NCBI GenBank assembly: GCA_964370215.1
Contig: CAYJIM010000051.1
Coordinates: 1 to 17,555 of the forward strand
Length of the DNA stretch: 17,555 bases
Reading direction: 5' to 3'
Source of the DNA: Massiliimalia sp964370215
GTDB lineage: Bacteria; Bacillota; Clostridia; Oscillospirales; Ruminococcaceae
Shown here: one piece after another, positions 7,659-14,283 of the stretch
Numbering within the stretch: the first letter of the stretch is position 1
Layout: each line of letters starts with the position of its first letter
The notes under the pieces: generated by a model
The model's input: only the letters and a program-made list of their open reading frames with translations
Databases searched by the model: none
What the model was told of the DNA's origin: nothing
Translations under genes and position numbers: made by a program

Positions 7659-8072
7659 ATGAAGATGAACGTAGTAGAAATGACCAGACAACTGGGAACA
7701 GCGATTCAAGCAAGCGAGGAATACAAAGCATTGGTCGCAGCAAGAGATACAAATGACAACGATCAAGCGTTGCAAGACCAAATTGGGGAATTCAACCTCA
7801 AAAGAATGGAACTCAACGGGTTGATGACCAAAGAAGAAAAAGACGAAGCGGCAATTGCAGCTTGCAACGCAGACCTGCAAGCGGTATACCAAGCAGTCAT
7901 GAACAACCCGAACATGATCGCTTTTAATGAAGCGAAAACAGGGATGGACACCATGATGGCGCAAGTCAACACCATTCTGTCCAAAACCATGAACGGGGAA
8001 GACCCACAAACCTGCCCTGCTGAAGATGCAGCATGTGGCGGCAGCTGTAGTTCCTGTGCAGGTTGCCACTAA
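7659..8072 (+). CDS. YlbF/YmcA family regulator with a cysteine-rich C-terminal tail
   Basis: A 137-residue, mostly helical protein resembling YlbF/YmcA (Com_YlbF family). In Bacillus, YlbF, YmcA and YaaT form the Y-complex, which binds Fe-S clusters and modulates RNase Y-dependent mRNA processing. The core (residues 5-112) has the family pattern of long amphipathic helices with a conserved-looking MNNPNMIAFNEAK segment (81-93). The tail holds C119, C126, C130, C133, C136 and H137 (CGGSCSSCAGCH), which could bind metal or an Fe-S cluster. The start is ATG 7659 with AAGGG just upstream; a second ATG at 7665 has better spacing and would shorten the protein by two residues. An upstream in-frame ATG at 7578 lies inside miaB and is unlikely. 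Position after miaB matches the Bacillus ymcB-ymcA order. YlbF and YmcA orthologues cannot be told apart here. Confidence 0.82.
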   Translation: MKMNVVEMTRQLGTAIQASEEYKALVAARDTNDNDQALQDQIGEFNLKRMELNGLMTKEEKDEAAIAACNADLQAVYQAVMNNPNMIAFNEAKTGMDTMMAQVNTILSKTMNGEDPQTCPAEDAACGGSCSSCAGCH

Positions 8073-8102
8073 ACAGTCAGATCGTCGAAAAACCCGCAAT
8101 TG

Positions 8103-8142
8103 AAAAATCGGTGAGCCATGTAGATGTGGCTCACCGATTTTT
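8103..8142. terminator. Strong bidirectional intrinsic terminator
   Basis: A perfect 16-bp stem (arms 8103-8118 and 8127-8142, core TCGGTGAGCCA) with an 8-nt loop. A-run on one side and T-run on the other let it work in both directions. It separates ylbF (+) from the convergent flavin reductase gene (-). Confidence 0.93.
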
Positions 8143-8153
8143 TTCGGTTGTTT

Positions 8154-8657
8154 TTATTTTTGATAAGCGGCGAGGATTTCCCCGTAGTAACAGTGGTGGT
8201 AATCCTTTTGGGGGTAGAATGTCTCGATGTGAGGGTCGATGATGCCTGTCGACTGCATTTCCGAGCGATAATTTTTCTTGCAGACAAAGACAAGGCTTGC
8301 CTCTTCAAATGCGATGCCATCCTCCAAAAATACAGGGGTAAGCCCCGTTTCCTTCACCTTATCGTAGTCCCGTCCCGACTTGCTACCACAAAACGCCAAC
8401 GCTTCACGATGGGTTTGCCCGAAAAAGCTGATGGTAAAGGTGTCGTGCTCTTCGATAAAGTCGTGGGTGTAGCGCTGTGGACGGACATAGGTTTCAAAGA
8501 CCGGTTTGCCCCAGAAAATGCCCATGGTGCCCCAGCTGATGGTCATGGTGTTGAACTTTTCCGCCGTTCCGATGGTCAGCAGCGCCCATCCGCTGTCCAA
8601 AAGGGTGAAGGGGTTGCATTGCAAGGCGGTCAATTCGACCGGTTTGAGTTGTGTCAT
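8154..8657 (-). CDS. Flavin reductase-like (FMN-binding split barrel) protein
   Basis: A 167-residue protein of the flavin reductase/flavoredoxin family (split-barrel FMN binding), predicted to bind FMN and carry out NAD(P)H- or ferredoxin-linked flavin reduction in the cytosol. Recognisable segments are NTMTISWGTMGIFWGKPV (36-53, FMN-binding strand and turn), ETYVRPQRYT (55-64), FFGQTHREAL (78-87), GSKSGRDYDKVKETGLTPV (91-109) and a C-terminal FYPQKDYHHCYYGEI (147-161). The chosen start is ATG at 8657 with AAAGGA about 10 nt upstream. A TTG at 8660 is spaced better (7 nt) and would add one Met. It is a single-gene unit: its own consensus promoter upstream and the shared bidirectional terminator downstream. 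The physiological partner is unknown. Confidence 0.88.
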   Translation of the reverse strand: MTQLKPVELTALQCNPFTLLDSGWALLTIGTAEKFNTMTISWGTMGIFWGKPVFETYVRPQRYTHDFIEEHDTFTISFFGQTHREALAFCGSKSGRDYDKVKETGLTPVFLEDGIAFEEASLVFVCKKNYRSEMQSTGIIDPHIETFYPQKDYHHCYYGEILAAYQK

Positions 8658-8692
8658 CAAAAATCAATCCTTTCTAAAGTGAGAGTACTTCT

Positions 8693-8721
8693 ATTATACC
8701 GCAAGTGGGGAGCGGTTGCAA
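8693..8721 (-). promoter_or_regulatory. Sigma-A promoter for the flavin reductase-like gene
   Basis: On the minus strand: TTGCAA (8721-8716), exactly 17 nt, then a perfect TATAAT (8698-8693). The start site would be near 8686, giving a leader of about 30 nt that includes AAAGGA. Confidence 0.8.
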
Positions 8722-8841
8722 GGGATCATGTTGTCGAAAAATGGATCATACAGACCGTTGAGACAGGAAAAGACTTTTTGACGTCCTGAGATTGTGCTGC
8801 ATAGTTTTCCGAAAAATACACCAAAAACGACGGTATTCGAC

Positions 8842-8870
8842 TTTACTTTAAAGGCAAATCATGCTAAAAT
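8842..8870 (+). promoter_or_regulatory. Possible upstream promoter for argG
   Basis: TTTACT (8842-8847), 17-nt spacer, TAAAAT (8865-8870), preceded by TGC (extended -10). A transcript from here would begin near 8877 and carry a 200-nt argG leader through the ARG-box region. The -35 match is weak, so this is tentative. Confidence 0.35.
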
Positions 8871-8877
8871 AGTAGCA

Positions 8878-8949
8878 ATGAGGTTTTTTTGTGTGGCGGT
8901 TTTGTGCAAGGAGGAAGACAAAAGCAAAACTTTGTGTGCAAAACGCTAA
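8878..8949 (+). CDS. Possible 23-codon leader reading frame upstream of argG (doubtful)
   Basis: ATG at 8878 opens a frame ending at TAA 8949 with product MRFFCVAVLCKEEDK plus a further eight residues ending CAKR. It begins almost exactly where a transcript from the 8842-8870 promoter would start, so it would be read as a leaderless mRNA; no ribosome site precedes it. It has Arg at position 2 and as the last residue, with no run of Arg codons as an attenuator would show. A strong AAGGAGGA lies inside it at 8908-8915 without a well-spaced start codon after it. It may be chance or the remnant of a lost gene. Unrecognised. Confidence 0.15.
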   Translation: MRFFCVAVLCKEEDKSKTLCAKR

Positions 8950-8960
8950 AAATTAAGAAT

Positions 8961-8978
8961 ATTGAATTTTTATGCAAC
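8961..8978. promoter_or_regulatory. ARG-box-like operator upstream of the argG promoter
   Basis: ATTGAATTTTTATGCAAC closely follows the ArgR/AhrC box pattern TNTGAATWWWWATTCANW: TGAAT, four A/T bases and AT-CA are present, with the main departures at one T of the second half-site and the outermost bases. It ends just upstream of the argG -35 box. Arginine-dependent repression by ArgR/AhrC is inferred; the regulator gene is not in the window. Confidence 0.55.
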
Positions 8979-8985
8979 AAAAACC

Positions 8986-9013
8986 TTGATTTATCGCTGA
9001 AATAATGTATAAT
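8986..9013 (+). promoter_or_regulatory. Main argG promoter
   Basis: TTGATT (8986-8991), a 16-nt spacer and a perfect TATAAT (9008-9013). The expected start near 9020 gives a leader of about 57 nt ending in AGGAGG (9064-9069), 7 nt before the argG ATG. Confidence 0.65.
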
Positions 9014-9022
9014 ATACATTAT
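9002..9022. promoter_or_regulatory. 21-bp perfect palindrome over the argG -10 box
   Basis: Arms ATAATGTATA and TATACATTAT around a single central A. It covers the whole -10 box and the predicted start site, the position of a classical repressor operator. It resembles an ARG box (TG-N-AT ... AT-N-CA) but is one base shorter in the core. Its centre is about 42 bp (four helical turns) from that of the 8961-8978 site, which would suit a single regulator holding both. Confidence 0.5.
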
Positions 9023-9076
9023 GATGTATATGGGGGAGCATCTCTTTCCCATGGAAATAGACTAGGAGGAAATACT

Positions 9077-10297
9077 ATGAGCAACATTAAAAAAGTCGTA
9101 TTGGCATATTCCGGAGGGTTGGATACCTCGATCATCATTCCGTGGTTGAAAGACAACTATGATGGCTGTGAAGTCATTTGTGTCGCCGGCAACGTGGGAC
9201 AGGATGCAGAATTGGACGGTTTGGAAGAACGTGCGATCAAAACCGGCGCTTCCAAATTGTACATTGAAGACATTCAACAAGAATTTGTGGATGACTTTGT
9301 TTTCCCAACCCTCAAAGCAGGGGCAAAATATGAAGGGTATCTGTTGGGTACTTCCTTTGCAAGACCACCGATTGCAAAACGCATCGTGGAAATTGCATTG
9401 GCAGAAGGGGCAGACGCGATCTGCCATGGCTGTACCGGTAAAGGCAACGACCAAGTGCGTTTTGAGTTGACCATCAAAGCGTTTGCGCCGGACATGCCAA
9501 TCATTGCACCATGGAGAATTTGGGACATCAAATCGCGTGACGAAGAGATTGATTATGCAATTGAGAAAAATGTACCGATCAAATTGACCAGAGAAACCAA
9601 CTACTCCAAAGATATGAACCTGTGGCATCTGTCGCATGAAGGTTTGGATCTGGAAAATCCGGAAAACGAACCGCAATACAACAAAGAAGGTTTCTTGGAA
9701 ATGAGCGTATCGCCGGAGCAAGCACCGGACGTACCAACCTACGTGACGCTTTCCTTTGAAAAAGGGATTCCGGTTGCCCTCAACGGCGAAAAAATGGATG
9801 GGGTGACCCTCATCAAAACCCTCAACACCATCGGTGGAGCCAACGGCATTGGCCTCTTTGATGTGGTGGAAAACCGTTTGGTCGGCATGAAATCGCGTGG
9901 TGTGTATGAAACACCGGGCGGTACCATCCTGTACCACGCACACGAAGTATTGGAAACCATTTGTTTGGACAAAATGACCCAACACTTCAAGCAAAAATTG
10001 GCACTTGAATTTGCAGACCTCGTTTACAACGGTCAATGGTACACCCCTTTGCGTGAAGCAATGAGCGCATTTGTGGACGAAACCCAAAAAACCGTGACCG
10101 GCGAAGTCAAATTGAAACTCTATAAAGGCAACATCATCAACAGTGCGGTGAGCTCGCCATACACCCTTTATAGCGAAGAAGTTGCCACCTTTGATGAAGA
10201 CCAAGTCTACAACCAAAAAGATGCAGAAGGGTTCATCAACCTGTTTGGTTTGCCGATTGCCGTCAAAGCAAAACTCGACGCTGAGCGCAACCAATAA
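9077..10297 (+). CDS. argG: Argininosuccinate synthase
   Basis: Joins citrulline and aspartate with ATP to form argininosuccinate, the penultimate step of arginine synthesis. The 406 residues match the family length. AYSGGLDTSI (10-19) is the PP-loop for ATP, YLLGTSFARPPIAK (88-101) and HGCTGKGNDQVRFE (117-130) are signature segments, and RETNYSKDMNLWHLSHEG follows. The start is ATG 9077 because AGGAGG lies 7 nt upstream and MSNIKKVVLAYSGG is the usual family N-terminus. An in-frame ATG at 9005 lies inside the promoter and is rejected. The gene appears to be its own transcription unit, with an ARG-box-like control region ahead and a hairpin after the stop, just before the assembly gap. Confidence 0.98.
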   Translation: MSNIKKVVLAYSGGLDTSIIIPWLKDNYDGCEVICVAGNVGQDAELDGLEERAIKTGASKLYIEDIQQEFVDDFVFPTLKAGAKYEGYLLGTSFARPPIAKRIVEIALAEGADAICHGCTGKGNDQVRFELTIKAFAPDMPIIAPWRIWDIKSRDEEIDYAIEKNVPIKLTRETNYSKDMNLWHLSHEGLDLENPENEPQYNKEGFLEMSVSPEQAPDVPTYVTLSFEKGIPVALNGEKMDGVTLIKTLNTIGGANGIGLFDVVENRLVGMKSRGVYETPGGTILYHAHEVLETICLDKMTQHFKQKLALEFADLVYNGQWYTPLREAMSAFVDETQKTVTGEVKLKLYKGNIINSAVSSPYTLYSEEVATFDEDQVYNQKDAEGFINLFGLPIAVKAKLDAERNQ

Positions 10298-10325
10298 CAA
10301 CGAAAAAGTACAATCGAATATGGTG

Positions 10326-10364
10326 TTAGGCAATGTCAGTTTTGATGTTGCCTAATATTTTCTA
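10326..10364 (+). terminator. Probable terminator after argG
   Basis: Inverted repeat TTAGGCAATGTCA / TGATGTTGCCTAA (13-bp stem including two G-T wobbles, 4-nt loop), followed by TATTTTCTAT. The T-run is imperfect, so termination may be partial. It ends right at the assembly gap. Confidence 0.6.
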
Positions 10365-10365
10365 T

Positions 10366-10465
10366 NNNNNNNNNNNNNNNNNNNNNNNNNNNNNNNNNNN
10401 NNNNNNNNNNNNNNNNNNNNNNNNNNNNNNNNNNNNNNNNNNNNNNNNNNNNNNNNNNNNNNNNN
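10366..10465. other. Assembly gap of exactly 100 N
   Basis: A run of 100 N, the conventional filler for a scaffold gap of unknown size. The true sequence between the argG hairpin and argJ, including any promoter or ARG box for the argJHCBDF operon, is hidden. The adjacency of argG and argJ is plausible but not shown. Confidence 0.98.
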
Positions 10466-10483
10466 ATAAAGGAGCATGTCGGG

Positions 10484-11731
10484 ATGATCAATTTATTGGA
10501 ATTTGAAGGGGTTCAACAGGTGACCGGTGGGGTAACCGCCCCCAAAGGCTTTCAAGCAGCGGGCGTTTGCGCCTCCATCAAACCTGCCAACAAAACAAAA
10601 CGTGACTTGGCACTGCTTGTCAGTGAGGTGGACTGTACCACAGCGGCAGTCTATACCCAAAACAAGGTCAAAGGGGCGCCACTTGCGGTACTGGCAAGCC
10701 ACCTCAAAGACCACAAACTGCGCGCCATGATCATCAACTCCGGCAATGCCAACACCTGCAACGCCGATGGGGAGGAAAAGGCAGTGGCGATGTGCAAACT
10801 TGCCGCCGATGCGCTAGGCCTCTCGACCGATCAAGTGGGGGTCTCCTCCACCGGAGTCATCGGGCAACCGTTGCCATTAAAGCCGATTGAAAGCAATATC
10901 GAAGCGTTGGTAGCGGCACTCTCTAAAGAGGGGGCGACCGATGCAGCGGAAGCAATCATGACCACCGATACCGTCAAAAAAGAAATTGCTGTCACCTTCC
11001 AATTGGCAGGAAAATCCGTCACCATTGGCGGTATGGCAAAGGGCAGTGGGATGATTCACCCCAACATGGCAACCATGCTCTGTTTTTTGACCACCGACGT
11101 TGCCATCAGTCCGGCACTGCTACAAAAGGCACTTTCCTTTGTTGTGGACGACACCTTCAACATGGTGTCGGTCGATGGGGATACCTCCACCAACGACACC
11201 TGTATGATCATGGCATCGGGACTTGCAAACAATGATCTGATTGAGGATGTGGAGCAGGAAGAATACCAACAATTTGTCGATGCACTCTATGCAGTACTCG
11301 TCAACCTCTCTCGTGCCATTGCGGCAGACGGGGAAGGGGCGACAAAACTGCTCGAATGTATCGTGACAGGGGCGGTGGACAACGGCAACGCCAAAATTGT
11401 GGCAAAAGCGGTCATCACCTCCACCCTGTTCAAATGTGCCATGTTTGGTAAAGATGCAAACTGGGGACGCATTTTGTGTGCCATCGGGTATGCACCGGCA
11501 ACCTTTACCCTCAGTGGGGTAGGCGTGGTGCTGGCCTCCAAAGCCGGCAGTATCACCGTTTGTGAAAATGGCAGTGGGGTGTCCTTTTCGGAAGAAAAAG
11601 CCCTCATCATTTTACAGGAAGAGGAGATCAAGATCTTGGTCACCTTGGCGGACGGCACCGGCGAAGCCATTGCGTGGGGCTGTGATTTGACCTATGACTA
11701 TGTGCAGATCAACGGCGATTATAGAACGTAA
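10484..11731 (+). CDS. argJ: Glutamate N-acetyltransferase / amino-acid acetyltransferase (ornithine acetyltransferase)
   Basis: Transfers the acetyl group from N-acetylornithine to glutamate, giving ornithine and recycling acetylglutamate; bifunctional forms also use acetyl-CoA. The 415 residues include GGVTAPKGFQAAGV (15-28), the NSGNANTCNADG segment (85-96) and the self-cleavage site KGSGMIHPNMATML (186-199). Cleavage is expected between Ala196 and Thr197, making Thr197 the nucleophile of the beta chain. The C-terminus DLTYDYVQINGDYRT is typical. AAAGGAG (10468-10474) precedes ATG 10484 by 9 nt. With no argA or argE in the window, the cyclic pathway is implied. Whether it is mono- or bifunctional cannot be settled by eye. 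It is first in the visible argJHCBDF run; its promoter would lie in the gap. Confidence 0.97.
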   Translation: MINLLEFEGVQQVTGGVTAPKGFQAAGVCASIKPANKTKRDLALLVSEVDCTTAAVYTQNKVKGAPLAVLASHLKDHKLRAMIINSGNANTCNADGEEKAVAMCKLAADALGLSTDQVGVSSTGVIGQPLPLKPIESNIEALVAALSKEGATDAAEAIMTTDTVKKEIAVTFQLAGKSVTIGGMAKGSGMIHPNMATMLCFLTTDVAISPALLQKALSFVVDDTFNMVSVDGDTSTNDTCMIMASGLANNDLIEDVEQEEYQQFVDALYAVLVNLSRAIAADGEGATKLLECIVTGAVDNGNAKIVAKAVITSTLFKCAMFGKDANWGRILCAIGYAPATFTLSGVGVVLASKAGSITVCENGSGVSFSEEKALIILQEEEIKILVTLADGTGEAIAWGCDLTYDYVQINGDYRT

Positions 11732-11823
11732 CCTCGACCGTCGAAAAACCAGCAACCGCAAAAAGTACGACAACAATATTGAAGAGTAATAGACACCGAT
11801 TGGGTGTTGGAATGGAGTAAGTT

Positions 11824-13200
11824 ATGGCAAAGATGTGGGCAGGTCGCTTTCAAAAGGAAGTCGACAGCAAAGTAAATGATTTCAACTCCTCCATCGCATT
11901 TGATGCGGTGATGTATAGAGAGGATATTGAGGGCAGTATCGCCCATGCCACCATGCTCGGTGAGGCGCATATCATCGACCCGTCTGAAGCGGCGATCATC
12001 ATCAAAGGATTGGAAGGCATTCTTGCCGACCTTGAAACAGGCACCCTCTCCTTTGATCCGACAGCGGAGGACATTCATATGTTTGTCGAAGCGGAATTGA
12101 CCGCAAGGGTGGGGAATGCCGGCAAGCGCCTGCACACCGCACGCAGTCGAAACGATCAAGTGGCGTCCGACCTGCGCCTCTATCTGCGCAATCAAACAAC
12201 CGATATCCTCACACTGGTCAAAGAGTTGGGGCTTTGTGTCTGCACCTTGTCGGAACAACACCTCGACACGGTACTGCCGGGATACACCCACCTACAACGT
12301 GCCCAACCGGTCACCTTTGCCCATCATCTGATGGCATATGCGCAGATGTTTTTGCGTGACATCGGCCGACTGGAGGATGCGGTGGCACGGATGAACTACC
12401 TGCCATTGGGCAACGGGGCACTTGCTTCCACCACCTACCCCATCGACCGCCACAAGACAGCGGCACTATTGGGATTCACTGCACCCACCGAAAACAGCTT
12501 AGACGGGGTTTCGGATCGTGATTTTTGTATCGAATTGGGGGCGGCATTGGCAACGCTCATGATGCACCTATCGAGATTTTCCGAAGAGATCATCCTGTGG
12601 TGCTCTTGGGAATTCAAATTCATTGAATTGGACGATGCGTATGCCACCGGCTCCAGCATCATGCCGCAAAAGAAAAATCCTGACATTGCCGAGTTGGTAC
12701 GTGGCAAAACCGGTCGTGCCATTGGCAATCTGACCACTTTATTGTCGATGATGAAAAGTTTGCCATTGGCCTACAACAAGGATATGCAGGAGGACAAAGA
12801 GGCAATTTTTGACAGTATTGAAACGGTCAAACTCTGTGTGTCGACCTTTATTCCGATGCTTGAAACAATGCGTGTCAACAAAGACAATATGCGCAAAGCG
12901 GCGGCAAAAGGCTTTATCAATGCGACCGATTGTGCCGATTATCTGGTCAAAAAAGGGCTGCCATTTCGTGACGCTTATAAAGTGACAGGACAGTTGGTGG
13001 CGCTGTGTATTGAAAAAGAACAGGTGCTTGAAACGCTTTCCTTGGCACAATACCAAGCGGCACACCCCCTCTTTACCGAGGATGTGTTTGATGCCATCGC
13101 CCTTGACACCTGTGTCAAGGAACGTGCCGTTTACGGTGGCCCTGCGCCATCGATGGTGAAGATTCAGATTGCAAATGCCAAAGCGGCATATGAAGGGTAG
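11824..13200 (+). CDS. argH: Argininosuccinate lyase
   Basis: Splits argininosuccinate into arginine and fumarate, the last step of the pathway. The 458 residues match the family: MWAGRF (4-9), HTARSRNDQVASDLRLY (104-120), PGYTHLQRAQP (152-162) with the catalytic-region His156, and the fumarase/lyase signature GSSIMPQKKNPD (276-287) carrying the flexible-loop serine. ATG 11824 is preceded by GGAG (11814-11817) at good spacing. A 92-nt spacer separates it from argJ; it contains a small ACACC/GGTGT hairpin (11792-11806) and a 17-nt element also found after ylbF. Its stop codon overlaps the argC ribosome site. The position between argJ and argC is unlike the common argGH pairing. Confidence 0.98.
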   Translation: MAKMWAGRFQKEVDSKVNDFNSSIAFDAVMYREDIEGSIAHATMLGEAHIIDPSEAAIIIKGLEGILADLETGTLSFDPTAEDIHMFVEAELTARVGNAGKRLHTARSRNDQVASDLRLYLRNQTTDILTLVKELGLCVCTLSEQHLDTVLPGYTHLQRAQPVTFAHHLMAYAQMFLRDIGRLEDAVARMNYLPLGNGALASTTYPIDRHKTAALLGFTAPTENSLDGVSDRDFCIELGAALATLMMHLSRFSEEIILWCSWEFKFIELDDAYATGSSIMPQKKNPDIAELVRGKTGRAIGNLTTLLSMMKSLPLAYNKDMQEDKEAIFDSIETVKLCVSTFIPMLETMRVNKDNMRKAAAKGFINATDCADYLVKKGLPFRDAYKVTGQLVALCIEKEQVLETLSLAQYQAAHPLFTEDVFDAIALDTCVKERAVYGGPAPSMVKIQIANAKAAYEG

Positions 13201-13212
13201 GAGGAACACGGT

Positions 13213-14253
13213 ATGCAACAAATCAAAGTAGGTATTGTCGGGGCAACCGGCTATGGTGGGGTGGAATTGGTCCGCCTGCTTGCCGGCCATCCACATGCGA
13301 CCGTCACAGCGGTCAGTTCGGTCAGCTTTACCGGCCAGAAACTGTCGGATGTATATCCGAATCTATTCGGTATCTGCGACATGGTACTGGAGGATGAGGA
13401 TGCTGTCATCGAAAAAAGCGACGTTATTTTTGCGGCACTCCCACATGGACTTTGTGAAGCGTTGGCAGCAAAAACCGTCGCAAAAGGCAAGAAATTCATC
13501 GACCTAGGTGCGGATTTTCGCTTGGATGAGGCCGATTACAAAGCGTGGTACGGGTTGGATTTTTCCAACAAACAACTGCATGAACAGGCACGATACTGCA
13601 TTCCGGAATTGCACCGTGACCGCTTGGATCAAACGGTATCCATCGTTGCAAATCCAGGTTGCTATCCCACCAGTATTGCGTTGGGATTGGCGCCACTGTT
13701 ACAAGCAGGTCTTGCTGTACTCGACACCGTGATCATCGATGCAAAATCGGGTACCACAGGAGCGGGGCGTGGACTTTCTCAAACCACTCACCATGCCGAT
13801 TGTAACGAGGCATTTGGCCCTTACAAGGTGGCGGAGCATCGCCACACACCGGAAATCGAACAAACCCTTTCCGACTGTGCAGGCAAGCCGGTACAGGTGA
13901 CTTTTGTGCCGCACCTTTTGCCGGTCAATCGTGGGATTGTGTCGACCATTTACATCGGGGTTTCAAAGGGTGTGACCCTTGAAAAGTTACATGCCCTCTA
14001 CACCGAACGCTATCAAGCTGAGCCGTTTGTACGGGTACTGCCATTGGGGCAAACCGCAAACCTCAAAACCGTCAAATACACCAACCTCTGTGACATTTCA
14101 CTCCATTTGGATGAGAGAACGGGGCGTGCGGTCATCGTCTCGACCATTGACAATATGGTCAAAGGGGCGGCAGGACAGGCAATTCAGAATATGAACCTGC
14201 TGTTTGATCTCGATGAAACCATCGGCCTACAGTTGGTACCGCCGGCATTTTAA
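13213..14253 (+). CDS. argC: N-acetyl-gamma-glutamyl-phosphate reductase
   Basis: Reduces N-acetylglutamyl phosphate to the semialdehyde with NADPH (third step). The 346 residues show the dinucleotide-binding GATGYGG (10-16), FAALPHGL (73-80), the active-site VANPGCYPTS with nucleophile Cys150, KSGTTGAGRG (178-187), and HRHTPEI (209-215) with the catalytic His211. The C-terminal DNMVKGAAGQAIQNMN is typical. ATG 13213 has AGGAGG (13199-13204), which overlaps the argH stop codon, 8 nt upstream. The gene is tightly packed in the operon, with argB about 30 nt downstream. Confidence 0.98.
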   Translation: MQQIKVGIVGATGYGGVELVRLLAGHPHATVTAVSSVSFTGQKLSDVYPNLFGICDMVLEDEDAVIEKSDVIFAALPHGLCEALAAKTVAKGKKFIDLGADFRLDEADYKAWYGLDFSNKQLHEQARYCIPELHRDRLDQTVSIVANPGCYPTSIALGLAPLLQAGLAVLDTVIIDAKSGTTGAGRGLSQTTHHADCNEAFGPYKVAEHRHTPEIEQTLSDCAGKPVQVTFVPHLLPVNRGIVSTIYIGVSKGVTLEKLHALYTERYQAEPFVRVLPLGQTANLKTVKYTNLCDISLHLDERTGRAVIVSTIDNMVKGAAGQAIQNMNLLFDLDETIGLQLVPPAF

Positions 14254-14283
14254 TAAACGTTGCAACCAAAGGGGAAAAGAACA

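Larger units (their letters stand above)
8658..9076. promoter_or_regulatory. 419-bp divergent control region between the flavin reductase gene and argG
   Basis: No convincing protein gene lies here. From left to right it holds the flavin reductase promoter (minus), two GGATCAT direct repeats, a possible upstream plus-strand promoter, a 23-codon reading frame with an internal unused AAGGAGGA, an ARG-box-like site, the main argG promoter under a 21-bp palindrome, and the argG ribosome site. A T-box leader was looked for and not seen. The A/T content rises sharply toward argG. Confidence 0.7.

Noticed and set aside
9005..9076. Extended argG start at ATG 9005
   Set aside because: This ATG lies within the -10/palindrome region, upstream of where the transcript should begin; the ATG at 9077 has AGGAGG and the standard N-terminus.
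8661..9076. T-box riboswitch or arginine attenuator ahead of argG
   Set aside because: No GGGTGGNACCGCG-like T-box sequence, no terminator hairpin with a T-run before argG, and no run of Arg codons in the small frame.
9062..10333. A 423-codon open frame antisense to argG
   Set aside because: Its product has Phe/His/Cys-rich composition without recognisable motifs, it lies wholly opposite a clear argG, and it has no ribosome site. It is a product of argG codon bias.
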